A stretch of DNA of 64,000 nt, taken from NCBI GenBank assembly GCA_016291495.1, contig JAEEXI010000011.1, positions 17,936 through 81,935 on the forward strand, given 5' to 3'. This stretch comes from Prevotella sp. (GTDB lineage: Bacteria; Bacteroidota; Bacteroidia; Bacteroidales; Bacteroidaceae). This document shows, piece by piece, positions 18,085 through 27,301 of this stretch (positions are counted from its first letter, which is position 1; the number at the start of each line of letters is the position of its first letter). The translations under genes and the position numbers were made by a program. Under the pieces are notes generated by a model, which saw only the letters and a list, made by a program, of their open reading frames with translations, was not told the DNA's origin and searched no databases.

Positions 18085-18110
18085 AGAGGTGGCACGGAAA
18101 TGCCACCTCT
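18085..18110. terminator. Terminator after the GH5 gene
   Basis: Perfect 10-bp stem AGAGGTGGCA/TGCCACCTCT with a 6-nt loop and a following TTCTTTTG run. The A-rich left side makes it usable by the convergent uraA transcript too. Confidence 0.88.
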
Positions 18111-18138
18111 TTCTTTTGTCATTCAGTTCCACTGATGA

Positions 18139-19344
18139 TTATATCTCTCCCTTTTTAGTTTTGGGCAGCAGCAGGTTCAGCAGGACGCCCACTACAGCGG
18201 AGAGTCCGATGCCGCTCATGGAGAAGGTGCCGAAGTTTAGTATGGCACCGCCAATGCCCATCGTCAGCGTGACACTGATGATGATAATGTTGCGGGTGGG
18301 CTTAAAGTCGACCTTGTTGTTGATAAGGTTCTGGATACCCACACTGGCAATGGTGCCAAACAGCAGGAGCATAATGCCGCCCAGCACGGCAGAGGGGATA
18401 CTTTGCAGGAGGGCACTGAGCTTACCGATGACGGAGAAGACGATGGCCGTTCCTGCGGCTATGCGGATTACCTGCGGATGAGTGACGCGTGTAATCTGCA
18501 TGGCACCTGTCACCTCACTATAAGTGGTCACAGGAGGTCCTCCGAAAAATGAGGCTGCAAGGCAGGCCAGTCCGTCACCCAGCATGGTACGATGCAGTCC
18601 TGGGTCTTTCACAAAATCCTTTTCAGCTACCTCGCCGACGACATACACATCACCGATATGCTCAATCACCGGAGCGATAGCCACAGGAATCATGAAGACG
18701 AAGGGTTCCCATGCAAACTGAGGTAACTGGAAATGGGCAATGGAGTTAGGCAAGGCAAACCAAGGAGCAGCTATAACGGCAGAGAAGTCGACCTGTCCCA
18801 TGCAGACTGCCACAATATAGCCCACAATAATACCACATACCACAGGCAACAGTTTCAGGAGTCCCTTACCAAAAGTCAACACGATAATGGACGTTATCAG
18901 CGAGATGAATGCCAATAGCCAGTTCTCCTTGGCCATGTTGACAGCGGCAGGAGAAAGCGATAGTCCGATGAGGATAATCACGGGACCGATTACGATTGGC
19001 GGGAACAGGCGGTCTAGCAGTTTCTTTCCCTGCCATTTGATGAGTGCCGACATGATGAAGTACACCAAGGCGACACCAGCAATACCCGCTATCGTACCAG
19101 GCATTCCCCATTGCTGGGAAGCGGAGATGATAGGGGCGATAAAGGCAAAACTAGAACCTAAGTAGATGGGCACTTTCCCTTTCGTCACTAAATGGAAGAT
19201 GAAGGTAGCAATACCGGCAGTAAACAATGCCGTAGCAGGATCGAGTCCTACCAGCAGAGGCACCAATACAGTAGAACCAAAGGCGACAAACAGGAACTGT
19301 ATGCCTACGATGGTCTTACGAGTTGGAGTTAATTCTGTAGCCAT
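18139..19344 (-). CDS. uraA: Uracil permease (NCS2 family)
   Basis: Proton-coupled uracil importer in the inner membrane. The 401 residues form 14 predicted segments. Substrate-site motifs of the UraA type are IAPVIEHIGD (with the glutamate and histidine that contact uracil) and TTYSEVTGAMQITRV. It is the last gene of a minus-strand set with a DUF5020 outer-membrane protein (12 nt upstream) and a purine permease. This suggests coordinated nucleobase salvage. Confidence 0.92.
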   Translation of the reverse strand: MATELTPTRKTIVGIQFLFVAFGSTVLVPLLVGLDPATALFTAGIATFIFHLVTKGKVPIYLGSSFAFIAPIISASQQWGMPGTIAGIAGVALVYFIMSALIKWQGKKLLDRLFPPIVIGPVIILIGLSLSPAAVNMAKENWLLAFISLITSIIVLTFGKGLLKLLPVVCGIIVGYIVAVCMGQVDFSAVIAAPWFALPNSIAHFQLPQFAWEPFVFMIPVAIAPVIEHIGDVYVVGEVAEKDFVKDPGLHRTMLGDGLACLAASFFGGPPVTTYSEVTGAMQITRVTHPQVIRIAAGTAIVFSVIGKLSALLQSIPSAVLGGIMLLLFGTIASVGIQNLINNKVDFKPTRNIIIISVTLTMGIGGAILNFGTFSMSGIGLSAVVGVLLNLLLPKTKKGEI

Positions 19345-19356
19345 ATTTTTTTAACT

Positions 19357-20070
19357 TTAGAAGTTCCACTTCACGGCAAGCGTCGGATTCCAGAAGAAGG
19401 TCTTCGTGCTCTCCGGATCGGAGTTATAGACGAAGTTGTTACTGAACTCCCATTCCGTACCTACGCTGAAATGCTCGGTGAAGTTGTACCACAACTGAGG
19501 CTCAGAGAGGATAACCAGACAGCCATGGCCATTGCCTTTCTCACCTCGCCAGAAATCAATGAAGCCAGAGAAGCGCAGTTTGTTATTGAAGAAGTTCAAG
19601 CCCCAGACACCAGTTAACTGGGCGCTAGCATAGGAGTGTGTATTCTCGTAACTCTTGAAAAACTGTTTGTACATCAACTGTACGGACCATGTCTTCGAGA
19701 AGTCGGCTGTATGGCCGTTATACGCAGCACCCAACAAAGCAGCCTGCTGGAAGCTACCATTACGACTCAGACCTCCATTATACTCGATATGAGCAGCGAA
19801 GGGCGACTGTTTGCCCAAATTAAACTCACGGGCAACCTCTGTGTAGGCGCTCTCTACAAAGTGACTGCTAAAATCGACATCCACGAAATAGAACCATGAG
19901 CCCCACTTGTCAGCCTTGAATTGTTCAAGGGTCATGGTCACTTTCTGACGACCGGCCTCTTCACCGGTATAAATGTTACGACCGAAATCATAGTGTAACT
20001 GGATGTTCTGTGCTCCTACGGTCATGCATGATGCCAGGAACAAAAAGGATAGAATCTGTTTTTTCATCAT
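19357..20070 (-). CDS. DUF5020 outer-membrane protein
   Basis: The 237 residues begin with a signal peptide (KKQILSFLFLASCMTVGAQ). The rest alternates beta-strand segments and ends in AVKWNF, a typical C-terminal aromatic residue for a barrel inserted by BAM. The sequence fits DUF5020, a Bacteroidota family that resembles the Tsx nucleoside channel in length and strand pattern. Lying between a purine permease and a uracil permease, it is a good candidate for the outer-membrane pore that admits nucleosides or bases. That role is inference. Confidence 0.8.
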   Translation of the reverse strand: MMKKQILSFLFLASCMTVGAQNIQLHYDFGRNIYTGEEAGRQKVTMTLEQFKADKWGSWFYFVDVDFSSHFVESAYTEVAREFNLGKQSPFAAHIEYNGGLSRNGSFQQAALLGAAYNGHTADFSKTWSVQLMYKQFFKSYENTHSYASAQLTGVWGLNFFNNKLRFSGFIDFWRGEKGNGHGCLVILSEPQLWYNFTEHFSVGTEWEFSNNFVYNSDPESTKTFFWNPTLAVKWNF

Positions 20071-20092
20071 AATTATGTTTTTAAATGTTCAA

Positions 20093-21409
20093 TTAAAACA
20101 ACGGAGCTACGTACTTCAATACGAAGAAGGCAGCAAGGATATACATCATTGCAGTCAATTCACGATGACGACCTGTACATACCTTCACAATGACATACGA
20201 GAACAAACCTAAGATAATACCCTCTGAGATACTTGCTGTAAAAGGTATCATCAGTATGGTAGCAAAACAGGGCATCGATTCCGAGAAGTCGATAAAGTCG
20301 ATATGTACAATCTGACGGAGCATCATCACACCTACCAAGAACAATGCACTGGTAGTGGCGGCAGACGGAATCATCAGGAAGATGGGAGAGAAGAACAAGG
20401 ACAGGAAGAACAAGGCTGCCACAGTGAATGCTGTCAGCCCCGTACGTCCACCTGCCGCAATTCCTGTCGTACTCTCCAAATAAGTCGTCACTATAGAGGT
20501 TCCGCAAAGGGCACCTACAGTAGTACCCACAGCATCAGCCATCAATGCCTTGTTCAGATTCTGTACCTTTCCCGTTTTCTTATCCACCATACCAGCAGCC
20601 GTAGAAGTTCCTATCAGGGTACCAATAGTGTCAAACAAATCCATAAACAACAGGGTTGCTATTACAATATAATAGTCGATATCCAACGTGAAGAAACGAG
20701 AGAAATCCATCTTAAAGGCAACAGGATCCAAAGAAGCAGGAAGACTCAATATCGTAAAATTCTCAGGAATCACTGTAACACCAAAGGGAATACCTATGAT
20801 TGTCATGATAAGGATTGTATAGAACAAAGCTCCACGAACCTTCATCACCAACAAGATAGCACCTAGCAAAATACCGCAAGCAGCAAGTATCGAAGTTGCT
20901 GTCCAAGGACCCAAGCCTGTAATGGTTGAGTCATTGACAACAACAATACCGCCATTCTTCAGTCCGATAAAAGCAACAAACAAGCCGATACCCACGGAGA
21001 TTGAGTAGCGAAGGTTCAGGGGGATGGAGTTGACGATAGCCTCACGGACTTTAAATATCGTGAAGAAAATAAAGAAAACACCCTCTATAAATACGGCAGC
21101 CAAAGCTTCTTGCCATGTAAAGCCCATCACCAAAACCAGCGTATAGGCAAAGAAGGCGTTCAGTCCCATACCAGAAGCGAGTGCAAACGGCATCTTGGCA
21201 TAGAAAGCCATTACGAGTGTCGCCACTGCAGCAGCAATCACTGTTGCAGAGAAAACAGCACCCTTGTCCATACCCGCCTCACTGAGGATAATCGGGTTGA
21301 CGGCAAGGATGTAAGACATGGTAAGGAAGGTTGTCAATCCCGCCATCATCTCAACTTTGACGGAATGTTTCTGGGAGTCAAAACCCAGCCATGATAATAA
21401 TGTTTTCAT
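20093..21409 (-). CDS. NCS2-type purine permease (AzgA/GhxP-like)
   Basis: Inner-membrane importer for adenine, guanine or hypoxanthine. The 438 residues show the AzgA-like signatures MAGLTTFLTMSYILAVNP at the N-terminus, GLNAFFAYT, and DLFDTIGTLIG in the middle. It is distinct from the UraA homologue nearby, so the cluster covers both purines and pyrimidines. It starts only 7 nt after the lpxB stop and is followed 22 nt later by the DUF5020 gene. No purine riboswitch is visible, and transcription probably begins upstream of surE. Confidence 0.9.
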   Translation of the reverse strand: MKTLLSWLGFDSQKHSVKVEMMAGLTTFLTMSYILAVNPIILSEAGMDKGAVFSATVIAAAVATLVMAFYAKMPFALASGMGLNAFFAYTLVLVMGFTWQEALAAVFIEGVFFIFFTIFKVREAIVNSIPLNLRYSISVGIGLFVAFIGLKNGGIVVVNDSTITGLGPWTATSILAACGILLGAILLVMKVRGALFYTILIMTIIGIPFGVTVIPENFTILSLPASLDPVAFKMDFSRFFTLDIDYYIVIATLLFMDLFDTIGTLIGTSTAAGMVDKKTGKVQNLNKALMADAVGTTVGALCGTSIVTTYLESTTGIAAGGRTGLTAFTVAALFFLSLFFSPIFLMIPSAATTSALFLVGVMMLRQIVHIDFIDFSESMPCFATILMIPFTASISEGIILGLFSYVIVKVCTGRHRELTAMMYILAAFFVLKYVAPLF

Positions 21410-21416
21410 AAATGTA

Positions 21417-22562
21417 TTAATTATTATTGTGATTTAGAATCTCTATGATTTGCTGTGCTGCCACATCCGGGGCATGACTGTTTCCCAGGCGACGGTGTAC
21501 CTCCTCATAACCGTCCAGCATCTGTTGGCGGGCTGCTCCTCCAGGAAGGATACGCTCCAGATGTGTACGGATATTCTCCACGCTGAAAGTGTCAGCCACC
21601 AGTTCAGGCACAATCTCCTTGTCTGCGATCAGATTGACCAAAGAGATAAACCTCACCTTCACCAGATGCTTCCGCAAAAAGGCGATGACTATGGGGATAG
21701 GCGTCTCGTAACATACCACTTGCGGAACACGAAACATACACGTCTCCAAAGTTGCCGTTCCACTGGTCACCAAAGCTGCTGTCGCTTTTGACAACAGGGC
21801 ATATGTCTGATTCTCGACCAGTTTGACAGGAGTTCCCTGCAAGAACTTGTCATAATACGACCGCTCTATGCCAGGAGCACCCGCTAATACAATGTCATAC
21901 TGAGATGTCAGATGACTCGTAGCTTTTATCATTGCAGGGAGGTTGTCTTTGATTTCCTGTCGTCTGGAACCAGCCAACAGGGCGATGACGGGTTTGTCCG
22001 TCTCCTCTATTCTGTCTTTTGTATCCGCTAAGAAAACCCTCACTTCCTGAGCTGTTGGATTCCCTACATAATGGATTGGATACTGGTGCTTCTTCTCAAA
22101 GAAATCCACCTCAAAAGGAAGTATGGAGAAGAGCTCGTCAACATCCCGTTTGATATTCTTGATACGATGTTCCTTCCATGCCCATATCTTCGGAGCAATA
22201 TAGTAAAAGACTTTGGGCTGTTGACTGTTGGCTTTCAGCTTCTGACTATGAATATATTTTGCAATTTTCAGGTTAAAGCCAGGATAGTCGACCAAGATAA
22301 CAACATCCGGTTTCCACTCGAGAATATCCTGCTGACATCTTTTCATGTTCTGAAGAATCGTGGGAAGATGAAGCAATACAGGAATAAAACCCATATAGGC
22401 AAGTTCCTTGTAGTGTTTGACTCTGGTACCTCCTACTGCCGTCATTAGGTCACCGCCGAAGAAACGGAACTCCGCATCCGGATCCTGTTGCTTCAATGAC
22501 TGCATCAGATGAGACGCATGCAGGTCACCACTGGCCTCTCCCACTATCAGATAGTATTTCAT
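21417..22562 (-). CDS. lpxB: Lipid-A-disaccharide synthase
   Basis: Glycosyltransferase (GT19) joining UDP-diacylglucosamine and lipid X in lipid A synthesis on the inner membrane. At 381 residues it has the normal length. Motifs include VGEASGDLHAS, FFGGDLM, VDYPGFNLKIA, YIAPKIWAWK and LLAGSRRQEI. The segment KLKANSQQPKVFYY just before the conserved YIAPKIWAWK contains an in-frame 7-nt repeat (22213-22247), the same peptide type as in DnaG and Cls. Its start overlaps the surE stop by 4 bases. Confidence 0.95.
   Translation of the reverse strand: MKYYLIVGEASGDLHASHLMQSLKQQDPDAEFRFFGGDLMTAVGGTRVKHYKELAYMGFIPVLLHLPTILQNMKRCQQDILEWKPDVVILVDYPGFNLKIAKYIHSQKLKANSQQPKVFYYIAPKIWAWKEHRIKNIKRDVDELFSILPFEVDFFEKKHQYPIHYVGNPTAQEVRVFLADTKDRIEETDKPVIALLAGSRRQEIKDNLPAMIKATSHLTSQYDIVLAGAPGIERSYYDKFLQGTPVKLVENQTYALLSKATAALVTSGTATLETCMFRVPQVVCYETPIPIVIAFLRKHLVKVRFISLVNLIADKEIVPELVADTFSVENIRTHLERILPGGAARQQMLDGYEEVHRRLGNSHAPDVAAQQIIEILNHNNN
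22213..22247 (-). repeat. 7-nt tandem repeat inside lpxB
   Basis: In gene sense the heptads read GTCAGAA, GCTGAAA, GCCAACA, GTCAACA and GCCCAAA. They are in frame and encode SQKLKANSQQPK. Confidence 0.8.
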
Positions 22563-23329
22563 AAATCCCAGTCTTTCATCTGTTCCATCATCTCATAGGA
22601 GGTGACATCTATCCGGGTTGGCGTAATCGCCACATAACCATGCGTCAGTGCCCAATTGTCAGTATCATCTGCCTCTGGCTCATCATTGGTGTATTTTCCC
22701 ACCATCCACCAATAATCATAACCCCGAGGGTGATGGCATTTCACCACCTCATTTCCCCAAGTTCCTGGTGCCATACGACATATCTTTACTCCCTGATACT
22801 GTTCCACCAAAGGGAAATTCACGTTCAGACAGACACCCTTAGGTAATCCTTCGTCAAGAACCCTTCGTACGATTTTACGCACATAAGGTTCCAAAGGACG
22901 GAAATCAGCATCTTCAGAATGGTCGCACAGAGAGAAAGCCACCGAGGGGATATACTTCATACATCCTTCCAATGTCACCCCCATCGTACCACTATAATGT
23001 GTATTAACAGAAGCGTTGTCTCCATGATTAATACCTCCTATCACCATCTGAGGATAACGGTCGCCTATCAATTCTTCCAAGGCGATTTTCACACAATCGA
23101 CAGGTGTGCCGCTACATGACCACACTTCCAGTCCCTCCTCTTTCCGGCGCATCGTCAGTGTCAACGGTGTTCCTGCTGAGAAAGCACAGGCATAACCGCT
23201 TCGGGCACTGTCTGGAGCACAGACCAGGATATCCGCCATGTCACGAATCATCGCCACCAGACAGTTAATACCTTTTGCCCCATAGCCGTCATCGTTGGAA
23301 ATCAGTATTAAAGGTTTCTCGTTTTCCAT
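22559..23329 (-). CDS. surE: 5'/3'-nucleotidase SurE
   Basis: Metal-dependent phosphatase acting on nucleoside monophosphates. The 256 residues carry the family motifs ISNDDGYGAKG (metal-binding Asp13 and Asp14), APDSARSG, and GGINHGDN. It is the first gene of the minus-strand run surE-lpxB-purine permease-DUF5020-uraA, so nucleotide dephosphorylation and base uptake may be co-expressed. A TAAATTTG promoter lies 20 nt upstream. Confidence 0.95.
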   Translation of the reverse strand: MENEKPLILISNDDGYGAKGINCLVAMIRDMADILVCAPDSARSGYACAFSAGTPLTLTMRRKEEGLEVWSCSGTPVDCVKIALEELIGDRYPQMVIGGINHGDNASVNTHYSGTMGVTLEGCMKYIPSVAFSLCDHSEDADFRPLEPYVRKIVRRVLDEGLPKGVCLNVNFPLVEQYQGVKICRMAPGTWGNEVVKCHHPRGYDYWWMVGKYTNDEPEADDTDNWALTHGYVAITPTRIDVTSYEMMEQMKDWDL

Positions 23330-23349
23330 TAAAAATTGTAATTTGCCTG

Positions 23350-23357
23350 CAAATTTA
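23350..23357 (-). promoter_or_regulatory. surE operon -7 element
   Basis: TAAATTTG followed by CA on the minus strand, 20 nt before the surE ATG. Confidence 0.6.
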
Positions 23358-23410
23358 CAAAAAAACGAGAGAAAAGCAAAATCTAATTTGGCTTTTTGCT
23401 TTCTTATTCG

Positions 23411-23418
23411 TAACTTTG
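23411..23418 (+). promoter_or_regulatory. parA -7 element
   Basis: TAACTTTGCA lies 11 nt before an ATG at 23430 and 29 nt before the family-conserved ATG at 23448. Confidence 0.65.
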
Positions 23419-23447
23419 CAGCCTATTATATGGTGTTAAGAAAGAAT

Positions 23448-24212
23448 ATGGGAAAGATTATTGCTTTAGCAAACCAAAAGGGCGGGGTCGGTAAGACGAC
23501 GACAACCATTAATTTGGCCGCCTCATTGGCTACACTGGAGAAAACAGTCCTTGTTGTCGACGCTGACCCACAGGCAAACGCCTCCAGCGGTCTGGGTGTT
23601 GATATCAAAGAGGTAGAATGCTCCCTCTATGAATGCATTATCGACAAGGCAGATGTACGTGACGCTATTTACACAACAGATATTGACGGACTTGATATCA
23701 TTCCAAGTCATATTGACCTCGTTGGAGCCGAGATAGAGATGCTGAACCTGAAAAACAGGGAAAATGTCATTGGGCAGTTATTGGCTCCTATCCGTGATGA
23801 CTACGACTACATTTTGATTGACTGTTCTCCTTCATTAGGACTGATTACTGTCAATGCGCTGACGGCAGCTAATTCCGTCATCATCCCTGTACAGTGTGAA
23901 TACTTTGCACTGGAGGGTATCAGCAAGTTGTTGAATACCATCCGTATCATCAAGAGTAAATTGAATCCGAAACTGGAGATTGAGGGTTTCCTGCTGACAA
24001 TGTATGACTCTCGTCTGCGTCTTGCTAACCAGATTTATGATGAAGTAAAACGCCATTTCCAGGAATTGGTATTCAAGACTGTCATCCAGCGTAACGTCAA
24101 ATTATCAGAGAGTCCCAGTCATGGTCTTCCCGTCATCTTGTATGACGCAGACTCCACGGGCTCCAAGAATCACTTGGCATTGGCCAAGGAAATTATTAAC
24201 AAAAATAGCTAA
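23448..24212 (+). CDS. parA: Chromosome partitioning ATPase ParA (Soj)
   Basis: Deviant Walker ATPase that, with ParB, moves and segregates the replication origin region. From the chosen ATG the protein is 254 residues. The N-terminus (GKIIALANQKGGVGKTT) aligns with the family, with the Walker A lysines at residues 11 and 16, and the Walker B-like IDCSPSLGL follows. A start at 23430 would add six residues (MVLRKN). The stop codon lies inside a 7-nt repeat that fills the gap to parB. Presence of parAB suggests the window may lie near the chromosomal origin; this is inference. Confidence 0.95.
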   Translation: MGKIIALANQKGGVGKTTTTINLAASLATLEKTVLVVDADPQANASSGLGVDIKEVECSLYECIIDKADVRDAIYTTDIDGLDIIPSHIDLVGAEIEMLNLKNRENVIGQLLAPIRDDYDYILIDCSPSLGLITVNALTAANSVIIPVQCEYFALEGISKLLNTIRIIKSKLNPKLEIEGFLLTMYDSRLRLANQIYDEVKRHFQELVFKTVIQRNVKLSESPSHGLPVILYDADSTGSKNHLALAKEIINKNS

Positions 24213-24238
24213 TAGCCAACCGCTAAAAGCTAAAAGCG
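24204..24238 (+). repeat. 7-nt tandem repeat between parA and parB
   Basis: Heptads AATAGCT, AATAGCC, AACCGCT, AAAAGCT and AAAAGCG. The parA stop codon (24210-24212) is inside the array, and parB begins 6 nt after it. Confidence 0.85.
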
Positions 24239-24244
24239 AAGATT

Positions 24245-25171
24245 ATGGCTGTAAGAAAGAAATACGACAGAAGTGTCTTGGGTCGCGGCTTAGATGATAT
24301 AGGCAATGGTCGTGGACTCGATGCACTGATAGATACAGGAGATGTGCGTACCCAAGGTAGCTCTAATCTCAACGAGATTGAGATTTCCTTGATAGAGCCA
24401 AATCCCAACCAGCCTCGTAGGGAATTCGACCAAGAGGCACTACAGGAACTGGCCAACAGTATTCGTGAGGTCGGTATTATCCAACCCATCACCCTGCGCC
24501 AGATGGACAACGGGAAATATCAGATTATTGCCGGAGAGCGTCGTTGGCGTGCCTCCCAACTGGCTAATCTGACAACCATTCCCGCCTATATCCGCACTGT
24601 GGAAGATGAGGGAGTCATGGAAATGGCACTCGTTGAGAACATCCAGCGTGAGGACTTGAATGCCATTGAGGTTGCCCTTGCCTATCAGCATCTGGCAGAG
24701 ACGACAGGAATGACCCAAGACAAAATCTCAAAACGCGTGGGAAAAAGTCGTGCTGCTGTCACCAACTATCTGCGACTATTGAAACTTCCTGCACAAGTAC
24801 AGATGGCGTTAAAGAATCATGAGATAGACATGGGACATGCCCGAGCTTTGCTGGCCATTGACAGTCCATCTGCACAAATCAAGCTCTTCAAGGAAATCCA
24901 AAAGCAGCAATATTCTGTCCGTAAGGTTGAAGAGATGGTGCAAGCCTTGAAGAACGGGGAGGACGTCAAGACAGTAAAAGGCAAGATGACTGCCAAGTCG
25001 CAACTGCCTGAGGAATTCACAATCCTCAAGGAACGTCTCTCTCAGTTTTTCCAGACGAAAGTACAGATGACCTATTCTCCAAAGGGAAAAGGTAAGATCA
25101 GTATTCCTTTCAGCAATGAGGAAGAGTTAGAGCGCATCATGAACGCCCTTGACAATGTTAACAACAAATAA
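24245..25171 (+). CDS. parB: Chromosome partitioning protein ParB
   Basis: DNA-binding CTPase that loads on parS sites and acts with ParA. The 308 residues show LGRGLDDIG at the N-terminus, then the ParB/Srx domain with IEPNPNQPRREFD and the CTP-binding motif IAGERRWRAS. They continue with ALVENIQREDLNAIE, the helix-turn-helix SKRVGKSRAAVTNYLRLL, and a C-terminal dimerisation segment. I did not recognise a parS site in the window. Confidence 0.95.
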   Translation: MAVRKKYDRSVLGRGLDDIGNGRGLDALIDTGDVRTQGSSNLNEIEISLIEPNPNQPRREFDQEALQELANSIREVGIIQPITLRQMDNGKYQIIAGERRWRASQLANLTTIPAYIRTVEDEGVMEMALVENIQREDLNAIEVALAYQHLAETTGMTQDKISKRVGKSRAAVTNYLRLLKLPAQVQMALKNHEIDMGHARALLAIDSPSAQIKLFKEIQKQQYSVRKVEEMVQALKNGEDVKTVKGKMTAKSQLPEEFTILKERLSQFFQTKVQMTYSPKGKGKISIPFSNEEELERIMNALDNVNNK

Positions 25172-25182
25172 AGAGTAAAGCC

Positions 25183-25932
25183 TTGAAATATCTGAAGGTC
25201 ATATTCCCGCTTCGTTCCCTGATGGTCACCCTGCTGATGGTCATGGGGCTGCAAGTAATGGCACAGAAAGAACATCAGAGCGAACCTGTTGACAGCATTG
25301 CAATCATGATGGCACGTATTGACTCACTTACTCGTGCCGACTCTGTGATAACTATCCAAGAGGAACCTGTCCAGTCTGTCCTGATTGACTCCACTCGTTT
25401 ACCTAAGCCCAAACGCGATTGGAACACTTGGCGTCCAGACCCCAAACGAGCCTTATGGCTGGCTTTGGTGCTTCCTGGTGCTGGTCAGATATACAATCGC
25501 AAATATTGGAAACTGCCTATTATCTACGGAGGATTCATCGGATGTATCTATGCCCTCACTTGGAATAACATGATGTATAAGGACTATTCACAGGCATACA
25601 TAGACTTAATGGATAATGATCCTAATACGGCAAGCTATAATAAGTTCCTGCATCTGGGGGTAGAGATCAACAGTACTAATGAGGAACGCTACAAGGAAAT
25701 CTTCAAGAGCAGGAAAGACAAATACCGTCGCTGGCGCGATATGAGTTTCTTTGTCATGTTAGGCGTCTATGCCCTGTCTGTGATCGATGCCTATGTCGAT
25801 GCAGAACTCTCTGCCTTCGACATTTCCAAAGACCTGAGTCTGAAGGTCGAACCAACGGTTATTCCCAACCATTCTGGAGGCAATGCCCTTCAGGCCCAGT
25901 CGTTGGGAGTTAACTGCAAGTTAAAATTTTAA
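25183..25932 (+). CDS. DUF5683 membrane/envelope protein
   Basis: The 249 residues begin with a signal-anchor-like segment, followed by a low-complexity linker and the conserved core WRPDPKRALWLALVLPGAGQIYNRKYWKLP with two membrane-spanning stretches (about residues 90-130). A further one lies near residue 200 (FFVMLGVYALSVIDAYVDA). This matches DUF5683 of Bacteroidota, function unknown. The start is uncertain: TTG at 25183 gives a lysine-containing signal sequence, while ATG at 25222 gives a shorter one. It sits 11 nt from parB and 11 nt from the transglycosylase gene, clearly in the same operon. Confidence 0.8.
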   Translation: MKYLKVIFPLRSLMVTLLMVMGLQVMAQKEHQSEPVDSIAIMMARIDSLTRADSVITIQEEPVQSVLIDSTRLPKPKRDWNTWRPDPKRALWLALVLPGAGQIYNRKYWKLPIIYGGFIGCIYALTWNNMMYKDYSQAYIDLMDNDPNTASYNKFLHLGVEINSTNEERYKEIFKSRKDKYRRWRDMSFFVMLGVYALSVIDAYVDAELSAFDISKDLSLKVEPTVIPNHSGGNALQAQSLGVNCKLKF

Positions 25933-25943
25933 ACCAAATCCAA

Positions 25944-27248
25944 ATGATAAGTAAGAAAATACTGATGTTGCTCGCCATATTGTTTGGCATGTCTGTCAAT
26001 ATACAGGCACAGATTGTGACGGAAAATGAAGAAGATGATGTCGATGAGGAAGACGAGATTGTAGTCATTGACCAAAGTGGTAACGAGGAAGTCATTGATT
26101 TCCCGGAAGCAATGACTTACGACCTCGACAGTCTGCTGAATGAGTATATGTCGAAGACCTATCTCACCTCAGACAACTGTAATATGCGGAATGAGAATCC
26201 CTCCTATCCTGTAGAAGTCTTCATCGAGCGTCTGTCACGTATGCCGACCGTTATGGAAATGGCCCATAACAATATCGTACAGAACTTCATTGACAGATAT
26301 TGTAACAGGCTGCGCGGTACAGTCGCTTACATATTGGGAGCCAGTAATTTCTATATGCCTATCTTCGAGGAGGCTTTGGAGGCTTATCAGATTCCCCTTG
26401 AGCTGAAATACCTGCCAGTCATTGAGTCTGCCCTGAACCCCCGTGCCGTCTCCCGTGTGGGTGCCACTGGTCTCTGGCAGTTCATGCTTGCCACAGGTAA
26501 GCAATACAATCTGAAGATCAACTCTCTGGTGGATGAACGTCGTGATCCTATCAAAGCATCCTATGCAGCCGCCCATCTGTTGAGCGACCTGTATAAGGTC
26601 TTTGGCGACTGGAACTTGGTGATAGCAGCCTATAACTGCGGACCTGGTAATGTCAGCAAAGCCATCCAGCGTTCCGGCGGTTCCAAGGACTATTGGCAAA
26701 TCTACCCCTATCTGCCTAGGGAGACCCGTGGTTATGTGCCTGCCTTCATTGCAGCCAACTACATGATGACCTATTACTCCCTGCACAACATCTGTCCAAT
26801 GAGTAGTAAGCTGCCTGCACAGACAGATACGATTATAGTTCATAAGAAGCTGCATCTGGAACAGGTGGCAAAGGTGTTAGGCATTGACATTGAGATGCTA
26901 CGTGCCCTCAATCCCATGTATCGTCACGACATCATTCCTGGTGACAGTGAGCCTTATGCACTCCGCCTGCCACAGTCAGACATCAACAGGTTCATCGAGA
27001 TGGAGGATGCCATCTATAACTACAGAGCCAGTGAACTACTGACGAATCGTGCCATCGTGGAAGTTAACGACTACACGCCGACCTACTATCATAAGAGCAA
27101 GCGTTCTTACAAGAAAGGGCGCAAAGGTCGTGTTGCACGCAGCAAGGCACATCGTGGCAGTAAGAAAGCAAAGGCCAAGAAGGGACGTGCCGCAAAGAGT
27201 AAGAGCAAGGCCAAAGGTCGTAAATCATCCAAGAAAAGACGCAGATAA
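25944..27248 (+). CDS. Lytic transglycosylase (MltD-like) with LysM-like region and basic tail
   Basis: Cleaves peptidoglycan glycan strands in the periplasm. The 434 residues have a signal peptide (LLAILFGMSVNIQAQ), an acidic linker (EEDDVDEEDE), and an SLT domain. That domain has the catalytic ESALNPRAVSRVGATGLWQF and the AYNCGPGNV motif, followed by a LysM-like segment (LEQVAKVLGIDIEMLRALNP). The last 50 residues are almost entirely Lys, Arg, Ser, Gly and Ala, a histone-like tail unusual for this family elsewhere. The tail may bind anionic polymers. Confidence 0.9.
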   Translation: MISKKILMLLAILFGMSVNIQAQIVTENEEDDVDEEDEIVVIDQSGNEEVIDFPEAMTYDLDSLLNEYMSKTYLTSDNCNMRNENPSYPVEVFIERLSRMPTVMEMAHNNIVQNFIDRYCNRLRGTVAYILGASNFYMPIFEEALEAYQIPLELKYLPVIESALNPRAVSRVGATGLWQFMLATGKQYNLKINSLVDERRDPIKASYAAAHLLSDLYKVFGDWNLVIAAYNCGPGNVSKAIQRSGGSKDYWQIYPYLPRETRGYVPAFIAANYMMTYYSLHNICPMSSKLPAQTDTIIVHKKLHLEQVAKVLGIDIEMLRALNPMYRHDIIPGDSEPYALRLPQSDINRFIEMEDAIYNYRASELLTNRAIVEVNDYTPTYYHKSKRSYKKGRKGRVARSKAHRGSKKAKAKKGRAAKSKSKAKGRKSSKKRRR

Positions 27249-27251
27249 TTC

Positions 27252-27287
27252 ACTATAATCCCTATAGTTTCTATAGTCACTATATTA
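27252..27287 (+). repeat. 9-nt tandem repeat between transglycosylase gene and relA
   Basis: Units CACTATAAT, CCCTATAGT, TTCTATAGT and CACTATATT, four copies with a 9-nt period and a CTATA core. This fills most of the 53-nt gap. Confidence 0.85.
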
Positions 27288-27301
27288 TATAATAAAGGTA
27301 T

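Noticed and set aside
23395..23447. Longer ParA N-terminus from 23295
   Set aside because: The upstream reading frame overlaps surE's divergent promoter region and the parA promoter; the family N-terminus begins at 23448.
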